In this document: in pieces, positions 46,045 to 55,123 of the stretch
How positions within the stretch are numbered: position 1 is the stretch's first letter
How the letters are laid out: the number at the start of each line of letters is the position of its first letter
From: Thermoguttaceae bacterium
GTDB lineage: Bacteria; Planctomycetota; Planctomycetia; Pirellulales; Thermoguttaceae
Direction of reading: 5' to 3'
DNA: 64,000 nucleotides
Assembly (NCBI GenBank): GCA_017441605.1
Contig: JAFRXD010000043.1
Span: forward strand, 1 to 64,000
Program-made: the position numbers and the translations under genes
Notes under the pieces: generated by a model
Seen by the model: the letters and a program-made list of their open reading frames with translations, nothing else
The model's database searches: none
What the model was told of the DNA's origin: nothing

Positions 46045-47136
46045 CTACAGAACGTCGTCGCTTTCCAAGAGCGCTCGCAACTCCTCCGCGGTTTTGAACC
46101 CGAGTGTCGCGAGCGCTCTCGCGTTTAGGGCGAAATCGCGTCCGAGCAACGCGCCGGTAAGGACGATCAGCGAGTCGGCGACCGGGGTCGCGACGCCGAT
46201 CGATTTCCCGAGGGACGAGAGAAGCCCGAGCCCATTCGGGACGTCCTCGGTCAGATAGCGGGTTTCGAGGCTGGCGGGTCCTTTCGGTCCCCCTTCGAGC
46301 GCGTAGCGGCGGAACGTCTCCATGGGATCGCCGCTAAGGTCTTCCTCGTTGCGGAATTGGCACGCGTCGAGATAGCGAATCGGGGCGAATCCGAGCGCTT
46401 GAAGAACGGCGCGCTTTTCGGCGTCGAGCCGCTCGACGAGCCGCCAGACCGACGGCGAGAACGCCTCGCGGTACATCCAGAACTCCCCTTTGGCGCTCTC
46501 GATGCGCGCGGCGGACGTCGCGCAGCCGACCGTGTGCAGAATCAAATTCGGATTGTGCAGCGCCGATTCGATCGGGCTTTCGCGGAAATAGCGATAGGTC
46601 GAGACGAGCGCGCTCGCAATTCGCAACCCTTCGTCGCGACGGGAGTTCGGAAGAAACGAGAGCGCGTTGCGAACGTTCTTAAAGCAAATCGAGACTCCTC
46701 CCGCCTCGTCGACTCGCGCGTCGAAGGCCGGGGACTCCCCCTCGGCGATTATCTCGACCCGACCCTTGAGCGCGCGCGCGAAGAGCGCGCTTCCGAGATA
46801 GCCCGGGACGACCAGAAGAAAGCGCGCGCGGCGCAAGTCCCCCGCGAGGGTCGCGGCGACGGCGGGGTGCGCGCTCGTTTGCGTCGCGACGATCACCGCG
46901 TCGAGCGGCTCGGCGAGGGCTCGCTCCGAATCGCGAGTAACGAGCGCGAGCGGAACGAACGACTCGGAACCGTCGAGCTCGCGCAAGGTTAGACCGCCGG
47001 TTTCCTCGATTCGCTCGAACTGGCGATTGTGGGCAAACTCGGTGGTCTTGAGGAGCGAAACGCGATTCCCGTCGCGCGCGAGAATCGCGGCGTAGGCGCA
47101 ACCGACGTTTCCGGATCCGATAACGAGGACGTTCAT
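46045..47136 (-). CDS. Opine (octopine/nopaline) dehydrogenase-family enzyme
   Basis: The 363-residue protein has an N-terminal Rossmann fold, VLVIGSGNVGCAYAAILARDG at residue 3, and an opine-dehydrogenase C-terminal domain with SALHNPNLILHTVG near residue 190 (the conserved His) and YLTEDVPNGLGLLSSLGKSIGV near 293. The family condenses an amino acid with a 2-oxo acid using NAD(P)H; some make metal-binding opines. It ends an operon with two secreted nucleoside hydrolases and a two-barrel glycosidase, starting 18 bases after the nearer hydrolase stop. Its substrate is unknown. Confidence 0.83.
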   Translation of the reverse strand: MNVLVIGSGNVGCAYAAILARDGNRVSLLKTTEFAHNRQFERIEETGGLTLRELDGSESFVPLALVTRDSERALAEPLDAVIVATQTSAHPAVAATLAGDLRRARFLLVVPGYLGSALFARALKGRVEIIAEGESPAFDARVDEAGGVSICFKNVRNALSFLPNSRRDEGLRIASALVSTYRYFRESPIESALHNPNLILHTVGCATSAARIESAKGEFWMYREAFSPSVWRLVERLDAEKRAVLQALGFAPIRYLDACQFRNEEDLSGDPMETFRRYALEGGPKGPASLETRYLTEDVPNGLGLLSSLGKSIGVATPVADSLIVLTGALLGRDFALNARALATLGFKTAEELRALLESDDVL

Positions 47137-47154
47137 CTCGCGCTATTCCTTTGG

Positions 47155-48231
47155 TTACGGTTCGGAGCAAAGATTGGCGATCGCCTCTCCGACGCGAGCG
47201 CGCGCGAGCTCGTCGACGATAAAGGCGCGTCGCGTCCCGCTTTCGGTCGGGGTAAAGAGGGTAACCCCCTCGTCGGAGAAATCGACGTTTCCCGGCTCGG
47301 AAAGGGAGAAGTACCCCCTCCCCTTCTCGGGGCGCAGAACGAAGAGGACGCTTTCGAGATCCCACGTGGGCCGGCGGTGATCGAGCCCCTCTTGAGGCGC
47401 GTTTAACGAAGCCCAATGGGCGAACGCGTCGCGAAGAAATCTCGCCTTTCGCGAACGATAGTCGCGCTTTAAGTTGACGGGCGACGTCCGGATCCGGCTC
47501 CCGACTTCGTACCCGCAGTAGACGATCGGGGTCGGCCATTCTCGCGCGAGCTTTCTCGCCGACTCGACGTCGAATCGAACGTTCGACTCCCTATGCCCGC
47601 GATACTCCTCGGCGGTCGGATCGAGCGCGAACGCGCCCCCCATGACCGAGAGAAGGCGAACCTTGCGCGCCGCCAACTCTTTGCCGGTCAACGGGGAACA
47701 ATCGTCCCCGGGGGAATCCAGCAGCGCGGCGAGATTCGTCGAAAAACCGACCTGAACGACGACGACCGACGCGTCGGGCGCGCTCGCCAAAAGGCGGCGC
47801 AATAGCGCGATAGGCTCCTCCGGCTCGAATCCGGAGGGAACGGGATATTCCGCGGAACCGTCGGCGAGTCGGCGCGCGAGCATTGCCGAGGGATAAGAGT
47901 CGCCGTCCCCCTCGGCGGAGCGAGGAAGTCCGACCGGGATATCGGGGCGTCCGAAGACGGCGTTTTGCGCGGCTACGAATTCCGCCGCCGCGGGGAGCGA
48001 ATTCGTTAAGGTTATTCCGAGCGCTTCGCAAACGCCGCGATCGGCGAGGCGATGAATCAGCGCCAACGCGAACGCGTCGTCGATATCGCCGCCTATGTCC
48101 GTGTCGAAAATCAGTTTAATCGTCGCGTCTTGGGTCGCGCGAACGTCCAAGAGATCCCCCTCGGCGGCGCGCGCGAGGGGGAGCGCGACGATTGTCGATA
48201 GAATCGCGACGAAAATAAGGGCGCGTTTCAC
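47155..48231 (-). CDS. Exported nucleoside hydrolase-like protein
   Basis: The 358-residue protein (GTG start, AAAGGAA upstream) has a signal peptide (ALIFVAILSTIVALPLARAAEG). The nucleoside-hydrolase calcium site DTDIGGDIDDAFAL is near residue 44 and VVVVQVGFSTNLAALL near 157. Family members split nucleosides into base and ribose. An extracytoplasmic form probably scavenges nucleosides or related N-glycosides. It is a close paralogue of the next gene upstream on the same strand (48259), 27 bases away, with which it shares long identical stretches. Confidence 0.88.
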   Translation of the reverse strand: MKRALIFVAILSTIVALPLARAAEGDLLDVRATQDATIKLIFDTDIGGDIDDAFALALIHRLADRGVCEALGITLTNSLPAAAEFVAAQNAVFGRPDIPVGLPRSAEGDGDSYPSAMLARRLADGSAEYPVPSGFEPEEPIALLRRLLASAPDASVVVVQVGFSTNLAALLDSPGDDCSPLTGKELAARKVRLLSVMGGAFALDPTAEEYRGHRESNVRFDVESARKLAREWPTPIVYCGYEVGSRIRTSPVNLKRDYRSRKARFLRDAFAHWASLNAPQEGLDHRRPTWDLESVLFVLRPEKGRGYFSLSEPGNVDFSDEGVTLFTPTESGTRRAFIVDELARARVGEAIANLCSEP

Positions 48232-48258
48232 GACGTCTTTCCTTTGGTCTCGCGAAAT

Positions 48259-49335
48259 TTACGGTTCCGAGCAGAGATTGACGAACGCCTCCCCGACGCG
48301 AGCGCGCGCGAGCTCGTCGACGATAAAGGCGCGTCGCGTCCCGCGTTCGGTCGGGGTAAAGAGGGTAACTCCGTCGTCGGAGAAATCGACGGCGCCGGGC
48401 TCGGAAAGCGCGTAGTAGCCGCGCCCGTCCTCGGGGCGCAGAACGAAGAAGACGCTCGTGAGATCCCAGGTGGGTCGCCGGTGGTTAAGTCCTTCTTTGG
48501 GAGCGTTTTTCTCCGCCCAATGCGCGAACGCGTCGCGGAGGAACTTCGCCTTGCGCGAGCGGTAGTCGCGCTTTAAGTTGACGGGCGACATTTTGATCCG
48601 ATCGCCGACCTCGTACCCGCTGTAGACGATCGGACTAGGCCATTCTCGCGCGAGCTTTTGCGCGGCGGGAACGTCCCCGATAATGTTCCACTCCTTGTGG
48701 GTTCGGTACGGCTCGGCGCTCGATTCGAGCGCGAACGCGCCCCCCATAACGGAGACGAGTCGGACTTTGCGCGCGGCGAGCTCCTTGCCGGTCATCGGGG
48801 AAACGGAATCCCCCGGCGAGTCGAGAAGCGCGGCGAGATTCGTCGAGAAACCGACTTGAACGATAACGATCGAGTCGTCCTCGGCGCTAGCGAGCAAACG
48901 ACGCAGGAGCGCGACCGGCTCTTCGGGCTTATATCCTTCCGGGACGGGGTATTCGAACGACCCGTCCTCGTTCTTTTGCGCGAGGGTCGCGGTCGGATAG
49001 GAGTCGGTCGAGCGCTTCGCTTTCTCCTTTTGCGGAATCCCGATCGGAATATCGGGTCGACCGTAAACCGCGTTTTCGGCGGCGACAAAGCGCCCGGCGG
49101 CGGGCGTGTCGTTGGTCATCGTAACCCCGAGGAACTCGCAGTAGCCTTGGTCGGCGAAGCGATGGATCAGGGCGAGGGCGAACGCGTCGTCGATATCGCC
49201 GCCAATGTCGGTGTCGAATATAATCTTAACCGGGGCGTCCTGGGAGTCGCGGACGTCCAAGAGATCGCCCTCGGCGGCGCGCGCCAATCCTAAGGGCGCC
49301 GCGATTAACAGCGATAAAATCAGCGCGAATCTCAT
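48259..49335 (-). CDS. Exported nucleoside hydrolase-like protein, paralogue
   Basis: The 358-residue protein has a signal peptide (LILSLLIAAPLGLARAAEG) and the same DTDIGGDIDDAFAL site near residue 44, IVIVQVGFSTNLAALL, LVSVMGGAFAL and SPVNLKRDYRSRKAKFLRDA. Its ATG overlaps the stop of the glycosidase at 49332 by four bases, with GGAGG 7 bases before it. It and 47155 arose by tandem duplication. Two differing copies may have different base preferences. Confidence 0.88.
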   Translation of the reverse strand: MRFALILSLLIAAPLGLARAAEGDLLDVRDSQDAPVKIIFDTDIGGDIDDAFALALIHRFADQGYCEFLGVTMTNDTPAAGRFVAAENAVYGRPDIPIGIPQKEKAKRSTDSYPTATLAQKNEDGSFEYPVPEGYKPEEPVALLRRLLASAEDDSIVIVQVGFSTNLAALLDSPGDSVSPMTGKELAARKVRLVSVMGGAFALESSAEPYRTHKEWNIIGDVPAAQKLAREWPSPIVYSGYEVGDRIKMSPVNLKRDYRSRKAKFLRDAFAHWAEKNAPKEGLNHRRPTWDLTSVFFVLRPEDGRGYYALSEPGAVDFSDDGVTLFTPTERGTRRAFIVDELARARVGEAFVNLCSEP

Positions 49336-52300
49336 TTTGTTTCCTCCAAAAGCCGGTCGGTTGAGAGCGCGGTTTCTTTGCGCAGTTTATAAAGATTGGC
49401 GCCGACGCGTCTCGCGGCGGCTATCGTCTCGGGGTAGGGATTGTCGCAGACGTCGACGAACCCGATTTGGTAGTTTTCGCCGTCGAAGCGCCCGGTCGTC
49501 GCCTCGTCCTGGTATTCGAACCAGTGAGCGCCGACGATCCAAGGATTGGACAGCGCGCTCTTTACGTAGTTCTCGTACGCCCTCGCGCGCTCCTCCTGAT
49601 TCGGGCGCGGGCAAAGCCCCTCGTGGAATAGCCCGCGATCGAGCGCGCCGAAGTGGAACTCGCCAATGATTACCGGCTTGTCCTCGCCCTCGACGGGTTG
49701 GAACCAAGAGATCTCGTCTTTGTAATAGTTGTAACTAACGACGTCGCAGTACTTTTGACCGGCGGCTCGCGCGAGGTCGTTCGTCCACGCGAAACGGCAG
49801 CCCAAGTAGAGCCGGTTCGGGGCGTTTTCGCGAATCGCCGAGGCGATCTCGGAAAAGTACTTTTCGCAAATGACGGTGTAAAACGCGTTGAAGTCGTCTT
49901 TCGCGGCGTCGGAATCGCCGTTCGGAGCGTCGAACGGCTCGCTCGCGAGCGCGTCCCAATCGGCGAGCTCGACGCGCCACGCCTTATTGAGCGCGTCGAT
50001 CGAGGCGTATTTCTCTTTAAGCCATTCGACGAACGCGATTTTGACCGGTTGGTCTTTGGGAGAGGCGAGCGCGGCTTTCGCGAGCGAGCCCTCCCCGCCC
50101 CAACCGATTTCGTTGTCGACGAAGAACCCGACGCAGTAGGGGTCGTCGACCGCGTATTTCGCGCGCTCGATCGCCTTAACGACGCTTTCTTTAAACTCGG
50201 GCGCGAACGGATCGACGAACTTGCCCCAATACCCTTCGCTCCCCTCGATTCGCCGTCCGCCCGTATTGAGCGTCGCGACGTAAGGGATCTTCGCCGCGCG
50301 CGCGATCTCGGAGTTCGACCAGTTCCCGATCGTGTTGATTCCCCAGCTCGGGAGGCGGCGCTTAATTCGCTCTACGTTCTTCTCGCGCCAATCGTCGCCG
50401 TACTTTAGATAGAGGTTCGACTCGGTGAAGTTGTATTGAAGGTACTTGTCGAAATTGGCGTAATAATTGTTGATCCCATTGCTCGCCTCGCTCAGGAAAC
50501 GCGAGAGCGGGTTCTCGGAATCCCGTTTGGTCGGGATCGGGTCGCTAAAAAAGAACTCGCGGTCGGTTACGGGGGTAACCGCCGTCCAGGTCGAAACGCA
50601 ATCGATTCCGTTCGACCAGAAGAGTCTCCCCTCGGGGTCGACCAAATACCAAACGCCGTCGACCTTTTCGGTTCGGAAGGAGCCGGTCGCTTCGAGTTGC
50701 GGACCGTCGAGCCAACCGCCGTACTTGTCGAACCCAACCGGCTCGTAGGCGTTGAGATCGGCGTCCTCCTCGGCGATTCTCGAGCGCAAGTCTTCGAGCG
50801 ATTTCACCTTACCCGGCCAGTCTTTATGAATAAACTGCCCGAATTGGTCGATCATCGGAAAGAACTTGTCGGGCCCCCAAGTCAGATATTCGTCCCTCTC
50901 TTTCTCTCGCGACAAGCGCGGAATCGCGACCAACTTGGTCAGTTTCCACGAATCGTTCTTTTGGTCCTGATTGACGAACGGTCGAAACGCGACGATCTTC
51001 GCCATATCGATCGGGGAACCCTGATCCCTCGTGTAAGAGTCGGTCTTAATTCCGCCCGGCTTTCCGCGCATCGCGATCAATTTCGCGCGCGTCTCGGGAT
51101 TGAGCGGGGTTGAAAAGGTCGTTCGCCAAGTCTTCTTTTCGCCGGGCTTAACGACGAGGCTCTTGGTCGTCGTGGCGATATGCTTATCGGGGTCGTATCC
51201 TTCGGAATCGATTCGGAAAAAGAGAACGAACTCGTTGTCGCAAGTCGACTCCAACTCCATTTCCAACGCGGAGTAATCGCTCAGATCCCAATTCCCCGTG
51301 AAATGAACCCCGGGCCAGCGGTCTTTGTCGCCGTTCTCGATCAGGAGCGCGCCGTCGTCGAGGCGTTTGGCGTCGCAACCTTGGCGGCGGAAACTCGCCT
51401 CGTCGAGGGGGGAGTTCGCGTCGTAAATAACGAGCGGCTCGCGAGAAAGCATCTCGCCGAACCCCTCCATTAGCTCGTATTTATTTTGCCACGTGGTGTA
51501 CATAATCCCGACGCAACCCGGCGTTCGATTGCAAACGTCGAGCCAGTCGGCGCATCCGTCGAGGTCGTCGGTATCGTAGTACGCCGCTCCGAGAGTTCGG
51601 AACCCGCGCTCCGAGAAGAACTTCATCGAGATTTCGCGCTTGTCGTACCACCAGCAGGCGATAATCAAATCTTTTGGGATCAAGTCCCAAACGCCGGTAT
51701 AGTCCCCGTCGCAAACGTAGTATTTGTCATGGGCGTTGTGATTCGGATCGAGCATGTCCGACCAAATATAGACGTCGGCGTCGGGGCGCGCCTTTTTAAT
51801 AATCCCGCGCTGCTTGGCAATGCAGTCGGCGAGAATCGCCGCGAGCGAAATTCCTCTGTCCTTGCACGCTTTGCACGTTCCGGCGCAGCGGATCTCGTCC
51901 ATGCTCAGGAACCACTTTTGCGGGTTCAGGAGTTTAACGACCGCTTCGGCGGACTTCTCAAATCGCTCGTATAGTTCCGGTTCCGACATGCAGGTCCCGA
52001 TTTGCGGGGCTCCGACAAGAGGCGGATAATAGAAATCGACGCGAACCTCGTCCCCGTCCTTAATCGCGCTTCCCTCGGGCAGAATCGGCTCGACCGGCTC
52101 GGCGTCGAGATTCCAAGGACGAACGCGGAATTCCGGCAGAGTCCAGTCCTCGCCCTGTTCGTAAACCTTTTTGCCGTCGGCGCTCGCGATCGTTATGGGA
52201 GTCCCGGGGCGCTGGAGCGGATTGACGAGCCCGATCGGTTCGACCCGGAGGTCGTCGACCCAAATCTTGCCGGTCTTGCCGCCCCAAACCCCGGCGTACA

Positions 52301-53156
52301 AACGAATTTTCCCGTCCGCGGGAACGCGAAAGACGACTTGCGCCTTCTGCCAATCGAAAGTTACGGTTCCGTCGGAGTCCGCCTTGGCCCCGTTGACTTG
52401 GCCGACGGAAATCTGGTCGCCGTCCATCGAGTACGCTTGCAAGAGCGGGCGACCGATAAACTTCTCCGCTTTGAGTTGAACGCTCGCGCGGTAGACGCGC
52501 CCGGCGGGGAGCTCGAGTTCCCACATCAGGCGACCGTGTCCGTATTTGTCGGAATCGAGGTTCTCGAACCGAATCGACGATTTCCCTTCGCGCGCGACCG
52601 ATTCGTCGCGGAAGGAGACCTCGCCGGGTCGATCTTGGAACCCGCTAATGGCGAGCGCGTTTTCCGACTTCCAGCTCTCCATATCGCCCCCGGGAACCTT
52701 GATCGGCTCCTCTTCGAAGACGAGCCGCCCTTCCCTCGCGACCATCGGAAGTCCGCGAACCGGCAAACCTTCGGCGAGATTCGGATTCTTACCGGTCATC
52801 GTCCCGTACCCGACCGACCACAGAATCGGGATAATCTCGACGTTCGACTCCTCCGCCGCCGCTTTAACGCGCTCGAAACGCGCGATGTGGTCCTCGGTCC
52901 ACTCGTCCGCCCAGTCCCAGCCGGTCGACCAGAGCATCCCGTTGAGGTTGACCGCGCCGGCGCGACGAACGAGCGAGACGACGTAGTCCGCCGCCTCGTC
53001 GGTGTTGATATTGGACGAAACGTAGAACCAGCGATCTTGGATCGTCGGAGCCGGAAGCTCGGATTCCTCCGCGACGAGCGACGGCGCGAACCCGAGCGCC
53101 AAGAAAACGAGCGCGACGCCGACGATCGGCGAGGCGCGAAAGGAACGCGTCAACAT
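49332..53156 (-). CDS. Exported two-barrel glycosidase: GH20-like N-terminal and GH50/42-like C-terminal modules
   Basis: The 1274-residue protein has a signal peptide (VGVALVFLALGFAPSLVAEE). Residues 40-600 form a first barrel-like unit, with an inserted carbohydrate-binding beta-sandwich (about 160-300, SFRDESVAREGKSSIRFENL). Its segment KWFLSMDEIRCAGTC, near 415, resembles the Asp-Glu pair of hexosaminidase-type enzymes. Residues 600-770 look like a second binding domain. Residues 800-1274 resemble beta-agarase-type (GH50/GH42-like) barrels: DGVWYLVDPEGRLFWSNGID, a probable acid/base in FFVDNEIGWG (near 1015) and a probable nucleophile in IIGEFHFGALDRG (near 1165). It leads the operon to two nucleoside hydrolases and the opine dehydrogenase. 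Substrate is unknown. Confidence 0.78.
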   Translation of the reverse strand: MLTRSFRASPIVGVALVFLALGFAPSLVAEESELPAPTIQDRWFYVSSNINTDEAADYVVSLVRRAGAVNLNGMLWSTGWDWADEWTEDHIARFERVKAAAEESNVEIIPILWSVGYGTMTGKNPNLAEGLPVRGLPMVAREGRLVFEEEPIKVPGGDMESWKSENALAISGFQDRPGEVSFRDESVAREGKSSIRFENLDSDKYGHGRLMWELELPAGRVYRASVQLKAEKFIGRPLLQAYSMDGDQISVGQVNGAKADSDGTVTFDWQKAQVVFRVPADGKIRLYAGVWGGKTGKIWVDDLRVEPIGLVNPLQRPGTPITIASADGKKVYEQGEDWTLPEFRVRPWNLDAEPVEPILPEGSAIKDGDEVRVDFYYPPLVGAPQIGTCMSEPELYERFEKSAEAVVKLLNPQKWFLSMDEIRCAGTCKACKDRGISLAAILADCIAKQRGIIKKARPDADVYIWSDMLDPNHNAHDKYYVCDGDYTGVWDLIPKDLIIACWWYDKREISMKFFSERGFRTLGAAYYDTDDLDGCADWLDVCNRTPGCVGIMYTTWQNKYELMEGFGEMLSREPLVIYDANSPLDEASFRRQGCDAKRLDDGALLIENGDKDRWPGVHFTGNWDLSDYSALEMELESTCDNEFVLFFRIDSEGYDPDKHIATTTKSLVVKPGEKKTWRTTFSTPLNPETRAKLIAMRGKPGGIKTDSYTRDQGSPIDMAKIVAFRPFVNQDQKNDSWKLTKLVAIPRLSREKERDEYLTWGPDKFFPMIDQFGQFIHKDWPGKVKSLEDLRSRIAEEDADLNAYEPVGFDKYGGWLDGPQLEATGSFRTEKVDGVWYLVDPEGRLFWSNGIDCVSTWTAVTPVTDREFFFSDPIPTKRDSENPLSRFLSEASNGINNYYANFDKYLQYNFTESNLYLKYGDDWREKNVERIKRRLPSWGINTIGNWSNSEIARAAKIPYVATLNTGGRRIEGSEGYWGKFVDPFAPEFKESVVKAIERAKYAVDDPYCVGFFVDNEIGWGGEGSLAKAALASPKDQPVKIAFVEWLKEKYASIDALNKAWRVELADWDALASEPFDAPNGDSDAAKDDFNAFYTVICEKYFSEIASAIRENAPNRLYLGCRFAWTNDLARAAGQKYCDVVSYNYYKDEISWFQPVEGEDKPVIIGEFHFGALDRGLFHEGLCPRPNQEERARAYENYVKSALSNPWIVGAHWFEYQDEATTGRFDGENYQIGFVDVCDNPYPETIAAARRVGANLYKLRKETALSTDRLLEETK

Positions 53157-53289
53157 AGCGAAATCTCCCGTAAACCGAGCGCCGACGCGGCCGGAACCGT
53201 CCGAGGCGCCGCGCTCCGCGAGAGATTATAATCGAACGCGACGGCGAAATAAAGAGTTGGTCGAGAAAAGCGGATTTTTTCGCGAAATC

Positions 53290-53317
53290 TTGCAAACGGC
53301 GCCACTTTCGCTACAAT
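53290..53317 (+). promoter_or_regulatory. Promoter for rubredoxin
   Basis: TTGCAA (53290-53295) and TACAAT (53312-53317) are 16 bases apart, about 75 bases before the ATG. Confidence 0.6.
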
Positions 53318-53392
53318 AACCCCGAACCGCCGCGCGCCCCGTTGGAGCGCGATTCGGGTGGCGCCAACCCAAGATAATTAGGAGACCGTTTA

Positions 53393-53551
53393 ATGAAATA
53401 CCAATGCGAACCGTGCGGCTATATCTACGACCCCGCCGAAGGCGACCCCGACTCCGGAATCGCCCCCGGAACCCCCTTTGAGGACCTCCCCGACGATTGG
53501 ACCTGCCCGATCTGCGGCGTCGGCAAAGACCAGTTCGTCCCGGCGGAGTGA
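53393..53551 (+). CDS. Rubredoxin
   Basis: The 52-residue protein has the two iron-binding motifs CEPCGY (residue 5) and [11 protein letters not shown] (residue 38), and the typical [20 protein letters not shown] between them. Rubredoxin is a cytoplasmic one-electron carrier with an Fe(Cys)4 site. AGGAG lies 9 bases before the ATG. It is a single-gene unit with its own promoter and a strong terminator. No rubrerythrin or reductase partner is adjacent. Confidence 0.97.
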   Translation: MKYQCEPCGYIYDPAEGDPDSGIAPGTPFEDLPDDWTCPICGVGKDQFVPAE

Positions 53552-53581
53552 TTCGCGCTAGCGCGTTTGTTCAACGATAGC

Positions 53582-53613
53582 GGCGCCGAGGCGGAAACGC
53601 TCGCCTCGGCGCC
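53582..53613 (+). terminator. Rho-independent terminator after rubredoxin
   Basis: A 12-bp perfect stem (53582-53593 with 53602-53613) with an 8-base loop is followed by TTTCTTTATTTT. Confidence 0.85.
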
Positions 53614-53708
53614 TTTCTTTATTTTGAGGCCAACGTTCGGACGGGAACGCAAAATTCGCGACCTTGTTGAAACCGTCCGCGTTTGGCTCCGATTCCGAAA
53701 GAGCGCGA

Positions 53709-54731
53709 TTATTTCTCCGAACTCGTCTTTCGAGAGCCTTTGGGAATCAACGCGAGCCGCGCGCCAATGTCTGTTCCACTGCAATTAGGTTTCTCCCAAA
53801 AACGCGCGGCGGCTCGGCATTCGTCGGCGTCGGAGTCGAACGCGCCCCCGCGCAAAACCCGAGCCTTTCCAACGCCCTTTTTCCAGATGACCGTCTTATT
53901 TACTCTCAAAAGATTGAACAACGATAGTGCGTCGCCGGAATCGCTTCGCAAGGGATCGGAAACCGTTCTATTGGGATACTCGCCGTAATAGTCTTCGCAC
54001 CACTCTCAGACGTTCCCAAGCGCGTCGTAAAGTCCCCAAGCGTTTGGCTCTTTTTCGCGGACACTATGCAATTTTGGTTCTGGAGCGTCTCTTAACGATA
54101 TGCCGCGACCAGCGAGCGCCCTAACGACCGCAGCGAAGGCTTTTAGCGCCTTAGCCGCATCGGACTCGCTATTGTCCTTATACCAAGCGATCGAGTCGAG
54201 ATTCGGATCAATCGAACTCAACCCATCCCCCTTTTTTTTGCCGGATGCATAGTAGCGAGCGCCCTTTGTTCCCGCTCGGCAGGCGTATTCCCATTGCGCC
54301 TCCGTTGGCAACGCGAATTCCCACCCTTCGGGAGCGATTTTGCGCTGGTTCAAAAAAGAGATGAATTGATGAACCCCGTTCCAAGAGCAATGAAAGGGAA
54401 GACAAGATTTGTCGCCGTCCAATAGATCGGCGTCCCACCACCACTTGGTCGATTTCTTTTGATAAGCGTTCCAAACGCTCGCGATTATCGGGGTGACCAT
54501 AAGCCAAAAACCGCGCGTTATCTTGACATTGTGTTGGAATCCCTCGTCATCTCCTCTTCCCTCTTCGCTTTCGGGGCTTCCCATCGTAAATTCACCGGGA
54601 GAAATCCAACTAAAGACGAACCGAACCTCCCCGAAGTCAAGTTGGGCGCTCAATTCGCTCGTCGTTCCCGCGGGGCGCGAACCGTCCTCCGCCCATAGGC
54701 TATCGTTTTGTTGCGACATAACTTCCACCAT
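53709..54731 (-). pseudogene. FGE/SUMF1-like protein gene with an in-frame TGA
   Basis: One frame of 341 codons encodes a single FGE-like domain: FTMGSPESEEGRGDDEGFQH, TRGFWLMVTPI, WEFALPTEAQWEYACRAGTKG, NAWGLYDALGNV, then TGA (54006-54008), then EWCEDYYGEYPN and ARVLRGGAFDSDADECRAAARF. The family motif here is GNVWEWC, so the TGA stands exactly where Trp is expected: a single TGG-to-TGA change. TGA ends other genes here (rubredoxin, the bL37-like gene), so reassignment is unlikely. The start may be 54731 or 54719, the latter with GGTGGAAG upstream. No signal peptide is seen. It is probably a recently disabled gene. Confidence 0.82.
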
Positions 54732-54825
54732 AAATCTAGTCGCGCGCGAATCGCGTTCGCAGGCTCCTCTCGCGCGCGACGCAGATTGTTCATTAACGCG
54801 TCTTGCAATGGGGGCGAACGCGACG

Positions 54826-54978
54826 AAAAGTCATAGGTTTTTGTCGAGCGCGACCCATATGCTCCGATTTCCCTTTCGTACCAAAAAACGCCGTTAGGTC
54901 AAGTTTTCTTAATCCAAAAAAGACGTTTTTGCGATCCAAAAAAGGTCTCTTTTGAATTGACAAAAACCTATGACTTTT
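54826..54978. repeat. 20-bp perfect inverted repeats bounding a 153-bp intergenic segment
   Basis: AAAAGTCATAGGTTTTTGTC (54826-54845) is exactly inverted at 54959-54978; weaker pairing continues about 12 bases outward. The inside has two near-copies of ATCCAAAAAAG (about 54912 and 54936) and no gene. This could be a small non-coding mobile element (MITE-like) or a large hairpin. It fills most of the 390-base gap between the FGE pseudogene and the Rpn gene at 55124. Confidence 0.6.
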
Positions 54979-55123
54979 TGCGCGTCTTCGCCTTAGCGAT
55001 AAGTCCCGCGACGGTAGATTTTCCAAGTCAGATTCCGTATAGATCTCGAAACTGTTCCAATCAATTCCGACGTTCGACGGAAACAAGTCGACTACCTCGA
55101 ACGCGGCGGCAAAACGAAGGCGC

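Noticed and set aside
54006..54008. Selenocysteine or reassigned TGA
   Set aside because: The position is Trp in the family, not Cys; no selenocysteine stem-loop is apparent, and TGA ends several intact genes in the window.
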